Shown: one piece after another, positions 59,647 through 64,000 of the stretch | Layout: every line of letters begins with the position of its first letter | Numbering within the stretch: the stretch's first letter is position 1 | DNA from: an uncultured bacterium | GTDB taxonomy: Bacteria > Pseudomonadota > Alphaproteobacteria > Sphingomonadales > Sphingomonadaceae | DNA: 64,000 bases | Assembly: GCA_942636505.2 (NCBI GenBank) | Contig: CALOGB020000221.1 | Span: 310,001-374,000 of the forward strand | Reading direction: 5' to 3' | Notes under the pieces: generated by a model | Told to the model about the DNA's origin: nothing | Seen by the model: only the letters and a program-made list of their open reading frames with translations | Databases searched by the model: none | Program-made: the position numbers and the translations under genes

Positions 59647-60423
59647 TCAGGCGAAGATCGCGACGCTCTGCATCTGTTCGGCGACCGGCATGCCGTCCGC
59701 GTTCCAGATCGCCATCTGCTGGCTGGAACTGCCCTCGCGCACGTAATCGGTGGTCGCGCGGAGCAGCCACCAGCCATCGCGCGTCACCGGCTGGGGCCCC
59801 AGGATATTGAGCAGCCACGTCATCGAGCTGAGCGGGGCAGAGCCACCCAGCAGTTTCAGGGCCGACGGCGGTAGGCAGTCCGCGACCGCGACGAGCTCGA
59901 CCATCGGATCGAGCCCTTCACGCTCGGCCAGCCGCGCCCAGCGCAACCATTCCGCCGGCCCGACGCCGTCATCCCGCCGATCGAGCAAGTCGAAGTTCCG
60001 CGAGAATGCCACCGCACTGTGGCCACGGAACGTCTGCGTCTCCGGCCCGGGCATCGGAAAGTCGGGCGCGCTGCCGCTCTGGTGATCGACTCGCGACGCG
60101 ACCGCACCCATGAACACGAACGTCGCGCGCAGCCCAAGCCCGGCCTCGCTCTCGACATCCGCCTGGACGAACGCGGCGTTGCGCCCGCGCCGCAACCGGG
60201 TCGCGCGGATCACGATGTCGCCCGACAGCGGCCCGATGAACGACACCTGCGCTGACCGCAGCGGCGGCAGATCCACGTCCGACTTCTGCGCAGCATGCAG
60301 AGCGAGCGAGGCCGAGAATCCGCCATATGCGGTACGGCCCTGCAACCAATTCTCCGGCACCGTCCCGCGCCAGCCACCCTCGATCGGCTCGAGCGCGTCG
60401 ATCGCCTGTTTGAGACTCGTCAT
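59647..60423 (-). CDS. Acyl-CoA thioesterase, double hot-dog (TesB-like) family
   Basis: A 258-residue protein with a duplicated hot-dog layout. Blocks are MTSLKQAIDALEPIEGGWRG, NWLQGRTAYGGFSASLALHA, VSFIGPLSGDIVIRATRLRR, GRNAAFVQADVESEAGLGLR, then LNILGPQPVTRDGWWLLRAT and SSQQMAIWNADGMPVAEQMQ. It would hydrolyse acyl-CoA in the cytoplasm. The start ATG 60423 overlaps the acyl-CoA ligase stop as ATGA; the long open frame upstream is inside the ligase gene. Ligase and thioesterase together suggest handling of one class of acyl-CoA. Confidence 0.88.
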   Translation of the reverse strand: MTSLKQAIDALEPIEGGWRGTVPENWLQGRTAYGGFSASLALHAAQKSDVDLPPLRSAQVSFIGPLSGDIVIRATRLRRGRNAAFVQADVESEAGLGLRATFVFMGAVASRVDHQSGSAPDFPMPGPETQTFRGHSAVAFSRNFDLLDRRDDGVGPAEWLRWARLAEREGLDPMVELVAVADCLPPSALKLLGGSAPLSSMTWLLNILGPQPVTRDGWWLLRATTDYVREGSSSQQMAIWNADGMPVAEQMQSVAIFA

Positions 60424-62006
60424 GCGGCCGCTCCCGCGAGCCGGTCGCGGAGTTCGCGCTTGAGGACTTTTCCGATCGCGCTGCGGGGCAGTTCGTCGGC
60501 TATATGAAGGGCGGACAGCCGTTGTGTCTTCCCGAGTTGGCCGTTCACCCAGGCCAGGATGATGGCGGCATCTTCGACTGCATCGGCTCGCGGGACGTAG
60601 AGCCCGACCGGCGTCTCGCCCCAGGCCTCCGACGGAACGCCGATCACCGCGCAATCCGCGACCGCCGGGTGCCGTGCCAATACCGCCTCCAGGTCGGACG
60701 GATAGATGTTGAACCCGCCCGAGATGATCAGGTCCTTCTTCCGGTCCATCAGCGTCAGGAAACCGTCCTCGTCGAACCGCCCCACGTCGCCGTGGCGGAT
60801 GTAGCGGTTGCCGTCGGCGTCATGCCATTCGGCGTCACGCGTCGCCTCCGATCGGCCGTGATAGCCGTTCATCATTGCCGGGCTGCGGCCGACGACTTCG
60901 CCCATCTCGCCGGGCGCGACCTCGACGCCGTCATCGTCGATCAGGCGGATCTCGTGTCCGGGCATCGGCTGACCGACGGTGTGGAGCTTGGTCGGGTTTG
61001 CCGTCGCGTTCAGCGCGCAACTCGCGCCGCCTTCGGTCATGCCGTAGAATTCGACCAGCACGCCCGGCCAGCGTGCGACCACGTCAGCCTTCAGCGCTGC
61101 GGAAAAGGGCGCGCTGGTGCTGGTCTTGAAGCGGAATGCCGACAGGTCGAAGCTGTCGAAATCGGGCAGCGCCATGATCCGCTGATACTGCACCGGAACC
61201 AGCATCGTGTGCGTCGCGAGGTATCGCTGCGCGAGTTCAAGATAGGCGCGCGCGTCGAACTTGCCCATCAGCACGACAGTGCCACCCCAGCCGAGCGTCG
61301 GCAGGAAGCTGACCAGCGTGGTGTTCGAATAGAGCGGCGTTGCGATCATCGTGACCGCGGTGTCGAACCCCGCCGCCGTGTTGCGGGAGACGTGCGCCCA
61401 GCGCATCGCTTGGCTCTGGACGATACCCTTGGGCGTACCGGTCGTGCCGGACGAGTAGATGATGTTGAACGGGTCTTCGGGTGCGATCGTGACCGGGGTC
61501 GGCTTGGCGTTCGAGGGAGCCATCCAGTCCTCGAAACGGTAGAAAGCTTGTTCCCCCGCGGAGGCGGGGGCCCAGTCTGGACCCCCGCCTCCGCGGGGGA
61601 ACAAGACCACGCTGGCGATCAACTGTTGCCCCTTCAACGCCCAAGCATTCTCCGCGTCGAGAAACACCACCGGTGCCCCGCTATCCGCGATCATTGCCGC
61701 AATCGCAACCCGCGTAGCGGACGGCGCGATCGGTGTCGCGACGCACCCCGCGCGTACCGCACCAAGGAATACCGCCGCATAGTCCGTCGTCGGCGCCGCG
61801 ACGATCGCCACCGCGCTCCCGGGCTTGACCCCATCGCGCTGCAACGCCGCCGCGATCCGGTCCATCATCGCGTCAAGCGTCCGATAGTCGATGCTACCCC
61901 GCGCGTCGGCAACGGCAGTCCGATCACCGCGTTCCACCGCATGCGCACGGATCAAATCGGGGAGGGTGGCAAAGCCCGTGGCGAGCATGTCTGCAGCAGT
62001 CGTCAT
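60420..62006 (-). CDS. AMP-dependent acyl-CoA synthetase/ligase with an embedded palindromic repeat
   Basis: About 528 residues. ANL-superfamily motifs: the P-loop IIYSSGTTGTPKGIVQSQ (about 182-199), FYGMTEGGASCA, GRSPAMMNGYHG, the hinge RHGDVGRFDEDGFLTLMDRK, ISGGFNIYPSDLEAVLARHP and the catalytic Lys in RSAIGKVLKREL. It makes an acyl-CoA from an acid, ATP and CoA. Oddly, about residues 134-153 (VVLFPRGGGGPDW and onward to AGEQ) are encoded by the palindrome at 61547-61605. The repeat keeps the frame open and lies in a surface-loop region before the P-loop. ATG 62006 is chosen; MHR at 62015 is also possible. Confidence 0.92.
   Translation of the reverse strand: MTTAADMLATGFATLPDLIRAHAVERGDRTAVADARGSIDYRTLDAMMDRIAAALQRDGVKPGSAVAIVAAPTTDYAAVFLGAVRAGCVATPIAPSATRVAIAAMIADSGAPVVFLDAENAWALKGQQLIASVVLFPRGGGGPDWAPASAGEQAFYRFEDWMAPSNAKPTPVTIAPEDPFNIIYSSGTTGTPKGIVQSQAMRWAHVSRNTAAGFDTAVTMIATPLYSNTTLVSFLPTLGWGGTVVLMGKFDARAYLELAQRYLATHTMLVPVQYQRIMALPDFDSFDLSAFRFKTSTSAPFSAALKADVVARWPGVLVEFYGMTEGGASCALNATANPTKLHTVGQPMPGHEIRLIDDDGVEVAPGEMGEVVGRSPAMMNGYHGRSEATRDAEWHDADGNRYIRHGDVGRFDEDGFLTLMDRKKDLIISGGFNIYPSDLEAVLARHPAVADCAVIGVPSEAWGETPVGLYVPRADAVEDAAIILAWVNGQLGKTQRLSALHIADELPRSAIGKVLKRELRDRLAGAAA
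61547..61605. repeat. GC-rich palindromic element inserted inside a coding sequence
   Basis: Perfect 24-base arms (61547-61570 and 61582-61605, starting CTTGTTCCCCCGCGGAGG) flank CCCAGTCTGGA, which also pairs (CCAG/CTGG). It is the longest and most regular copy of the family seen between genes at 33695 and 47247. Here it is within the acyl-CoA ligase gene and is translated in frame. Confidence 0.92.
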
Positions 62007-62080
62007 GCGATGCATCGCTAGGCGAACGGGTCCGGCAATGCCATACGGTATATTCGAAAACCGATGTCGAGGAGACGCCG

Positions 62081-62695
62081 TTGCTGTTCTACGATAGCGC
62101 ACTGCCAGCGCCCAACCCGCGCCGCGTCCGCATCTTCCTCGCCGAAAAGCATGTCCGCGTGCCAATGGCGCAGATCTCCATCCCCAAGGCCGAGCACAAG
62201 GCGGAGCCATTCCTCGCAGTGAATCCACTCGGCCAGACGCCCGCGCTCACGTTCGACGACGGCCGCGTGCTGACCGAGAGCGTCGCGATCTGTCGTTACT
62301 TCGAGATCCTCCATCCCGACCCGCCGATGTTCGGCCACGGCGCGCATAATATCGCCGAGATCGACATGTGGACGCGCCGGATCGAACTGCGACTGATGAC
62401 GCCGCTGTCGATGGTCTGGCTTCACACGCATCCCTGGACCGCGCGGATCGTCCAGCCACAATATACCGAGTTCGGTGAAGGCCAGCGGCCGCGCGTTCTC
62501 GCCGCAATGGCGGAGTTCGACCGCGCGCTCGCCGGTCGCGACTGGCTGGATGGCGAGCGCTACACGATCGCCGATATCGTCCTGCTCACGACGATCGACT
62601 TCGCCAAGTTCGTCGGCGTCGCGATTCCCGACGATCTCGAACATCTGAGGGCATGGCATGCCCGTGCTTCCGCCCGACCGAGTGCCCAAGCGTAA
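62081..62695 (+). CDS. Glutathione S-transferase family protein
   Basis: A 204-residue protein starting with TTG, with GAGGAG about seven bases upstream. The thioredoxin-like domain reads LLFYDSALPAPNPRRVRIFL, EPFLAVNPLGQTPALTFDDG and RVLTESVAICRYFEILHPDP (the GSH-binding ES pair). The helical domain includes LAAMAEFDRALAGRDWLDG and YTIADIVLLTTIDFAKFVG. It is a cytoplasmic, probably detoxifying enzyme with unknown substrate. It is divergent from the acyl-CoA ligase, with about 75 bases between starts. Confidence 0.9.
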   Translation: MLFYDSALPAPNPRRVRIFLAEKHVRVPMAQISIPKAEHKAEPFLAVNPLGQTPALTFDDGRVLTESVAICRYFEILHPDPPMFGHGAHNIAEIDMWTRRIELRLMTPLSMVWLHTHPWTARIVQPQYTEFGEGQRPRVLAAMAEFDRALAGRDWLDGERYTIADIVLLTTIDFAKFVGVAIPDDLEHLRAWHARASARPSAQA

Positions 62696-62788
62696 CCGGC
62701 ACAGTTAACCAACTCGTTTCACACGATAGAAGTCCTTCCTCGGCTAGCTCCAGCGCGGGACGAACCGTGCCCGCAGGGGAGAAGTCGA

Positions 62789-63520
62789 GTGCACAAGCTG
62801 ATCGTCGTCGCGGCATTGTGCACGCTACCCACCGCCATAGCCGCGCAGGACGCGCCCACGGATGCGGCGATCGTCGTGCCGGCGCATACCGAGATGGTAT
62901 TGCGTCTGGACGAGGAGATCGCGTCGGATCGCGCACGCGTCGGGCAAACCGTCGCTGTATCGGTCGCGCGGGACGTGATCGTCGATGGCGCGGTGTTGAT
63001 CCCGCGTGGGGCTCCCGGCGTCGGTGCGGTCACCTTCAGGACCGGCAAGGGCGCGTTCGGCAAATCCGGCAAACTCGATATCGAACTGCGCTCAGTCGAA
63101 GTCGGTGGCCGCAGCGTGCCCGTCGTCGGTCGCTATCACGCCGCCGGTGATGGCCGGACCGGCGAGACGATCGGCACGATCATCGTCGGCGGTGTCGTCG
63201 CGGGGGCCTTCGTCACCGGGCACAACGCCGTGTTCGAGGAGGGGCGCCAGTTCACCGCGTTTACCGGCGAGGCGACCCGGATCGCGCGCCCGGCGATACG
63301 CATGGCCCGGTACGCGCCACCGGCCGTGCCACCGGCGATGTCCTTTGCCCGAAGCCCGGCCCTAGTGTCGCCATCCTACGCGACCGTGGCCTATAGTCCA
63401 CCGGCCGCGATGACCGTTCCACCAGCCTACGTAGCCGCTGGCAGTTTCGCCCAAAAACTGGCTGCCGCCCAACCCGTCCGCGGTGGCGATCCACGGTTGG
63501 GGTGGACTATCAGCGACTAA
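62789..63520 (+). CDS. Exported protein of unknown function
   Basis: A 243-residue protein starting with GTG and preceded by AGGGGAGAAG. The signal peptide (MHKLIVVAALCTLPTAIAAQ) is followed by a beta-rich domain: VVPAHTEMVLRLDEEIASDR, VGQTVAVSVARDVIVDGAVL, IPRGAPGVGAVTFRTGKGAF and GKLDIELRSVEVGGRSVPVV. This has the look of the domain found in proteins that describe pore or pilus-type beta folds, and is common in sphingomonads. A Gly/Val segment (GTIIVGGVVAGAFVTGHNAV) and an Ala/Pro/Tyr-rich C-terminus follow. No function is assigned. Confidence 0.78.
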   Translation: MHKLIVVAALCTLPTAIAAQDAPTDAAIVVPAHTEMVLRLDEEIASDRARVGQTVAVSVARDVIVDGAVLIPRGAPGVGAVTFRTGKGAFGKSGKLDIELRSVEVGGRSVPVVGRYHAAGDGRTGETIGTIIVGGVVAGAFVTGHNAVFEEGRQFTAFTGEATRIARPAIRMARYAPPAVPPAMSFARSPALVSPSYATVAYSPPAAMTVPPAYVAAGSFAQKLAAAQPVRGGDPRLGWTISD

Positions 63521-63690
63521 CGTCCGGTCTGTACCGCCGTCTGCCCGATCAGCGGATCCTTCGCTTCGTCGGTGATAGGCTCGATGCTGTCGTCGATCGC
63601 CTTGCCCTCTCGTACGCGGCGATCGTCGCCACTCGAGCCGCAATCGCCTTGATCGTGATGTCGGGCCCGGCTTCTTCTGGAAGCAGCGAG
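63517..63690 (-). pseudogene. Probable frameshifted gene remnant
   Basis: On the minus strand one frame reads ISLLPEEAGPDITIKAIAA and, after a shift near 63625, another reads DDRRVREGKAIDDSIEPIT continuing EAKDPLIGQTAVQTGR to a TAG at 63517-63519. Both parts look like genuine protein with G/C third positions, but no start codon precedes either and the frames do not join. It may be the 3' end of a decayed gene. Its stop overlaps that of the plus-strand gene. I do not recognise the family. The following 240 bases up to 63960 show no identifiable feature. Confidence 0.35.
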
Positions 63691-63962
63691 ATCTTGTGGC
63701 GTTTTGACGAGGGCCGGTTAAAAAACTCAATCTTAGGAATGCTCCGCGATTGGGTCGCGTCGGAGGTGGGGCAGGGGGCCGTGGCCGGCAAGCGACACGT
63801 TACCGGGGATTCCATCCCTGGCTCAGCGGTAAGGAAAATACGCTTTGCAACGTCGCGAATCTATGCGAGGGGAGCCACATACCCGGTATTCAGATTGCCC
63901 GGACGCCCCGCTCCATTGGTGAAGCGGAGACGAGCCCGGCCACGACGTTGGAGAGGGGATAA

Positions 63963-64000
63963 GGCGGAAGAGCGACCCGAACGAGGACGCATCTTCCGCC
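63963..64000. terminator. Terminator-like hairpin at the window edge
   Basis: GGCGGAAGA (63963-63971) is exactly complementary to TCTTCCGCC (63992-64000) around a 20-base loop. Whatever follows is cut off by the window end, so a T-run cannot be checked. Confidence 0.4.

Noticed and set aside
63750..63962. A 70-codon plus-strand frame near the right edge
   Set aside because: No Shine-Dalgarno, Gly/Arg-rich start and no recognisable motif; probably chance.

Overview
The window looks like a stretch of chromosome from a high-GC alphaproteobacterium of the Sphingomonadaceae (Sphingomonas or a close relative). The evidence is the strong G/C preference at third codon positions, a gene order typical of sphingomonads (ubiE-ubiB beside mutM-rpsT-dnaA, secB beside a Tim44-like gene and mltA, rpmH-rnpA-yidD-yidC-engB), a TonB-dependent receptor of the Xanthomonas/Caulobacter type next to tryptophan-halogenase homologues, and several families of intergenic palindromes whose readthrough gives peptides such as PAKAGAQ. 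The genus is an inference from gene content; no rRNA is present.

Layout. 1-9100: four tryptophan-halogenase family genes in one minus-strand operon with ATGA overlaps (the last runs off the left edge; the second in transcription order has lost the catalytic residues), divergent from a large TonB-dependent receptor with a LacI-type operator-like palindrome in the promoter gap. 9300-18000: housekeeping and single genes (yghU, tRNA-Glu, class II DAHP synthase, a D-2-hydroxyacid dehydrogenase, cysS, rpsU, an FKBP, a small secreted protein, a phosphatase). 18200-24100: a PDZ-M48 protease, then exopolysaccharide precursor genes wecB, wecC, galU and a polyprenyl-phosphate sugar transferase. 24200-30500: a tightly packed minus-strand run ubiE-ubiB-membrane protein-coaBC-dut-hypothetical-moeB. 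30561-33676: mutM, rpsT and dnaA on the plus strand, with four GANTC sites packed in the dnaA leader. 33900-39800: trpS-murJ-secB (minus) divergent from a Tim44-like gene, mltA and an Smr gene (plus). 40000-44400: dapE, GST, PAP2 phosphatase, S41 protease. 44586-47967: engB-yidC-yidD-rnpA-rpmH, with rpmH lying entirely inside the only rnpA reading frame that has a canonical start. 48000-53250: a PGPGW-like protein, comM, tRNA-Leu, a cell wall hydrolase, and a small module (DUF1989 protein, YqcI/YcgG-family heme-type N-hydroxylase homologue, divergent Crp/Fnr regulator with a TTGAT-N4-ATCAG box in the gap). 53354-63520: an M3 peptidase and an MFS carrier, a two-component system, an EF-hand protein, a thioesterase with an acyl-CoA ligase that carries a palindromic element inside its coding sequence, a GST and a secreted protein. 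The right edge holds a probable gene remnant and a terminator-like hairpin.

The most unusual points are the halogenase operon with a built-in pseudoenzyme, the nested rpmH/rnpA arrangement, the palindromic repeat that has become part of proteins, and the uncharacterised DUF1989/YqcI-YcgG/Crp module. Most other genes are ordinary core functions. All calls rest on reading the sequence and recognising families; no database search was run.
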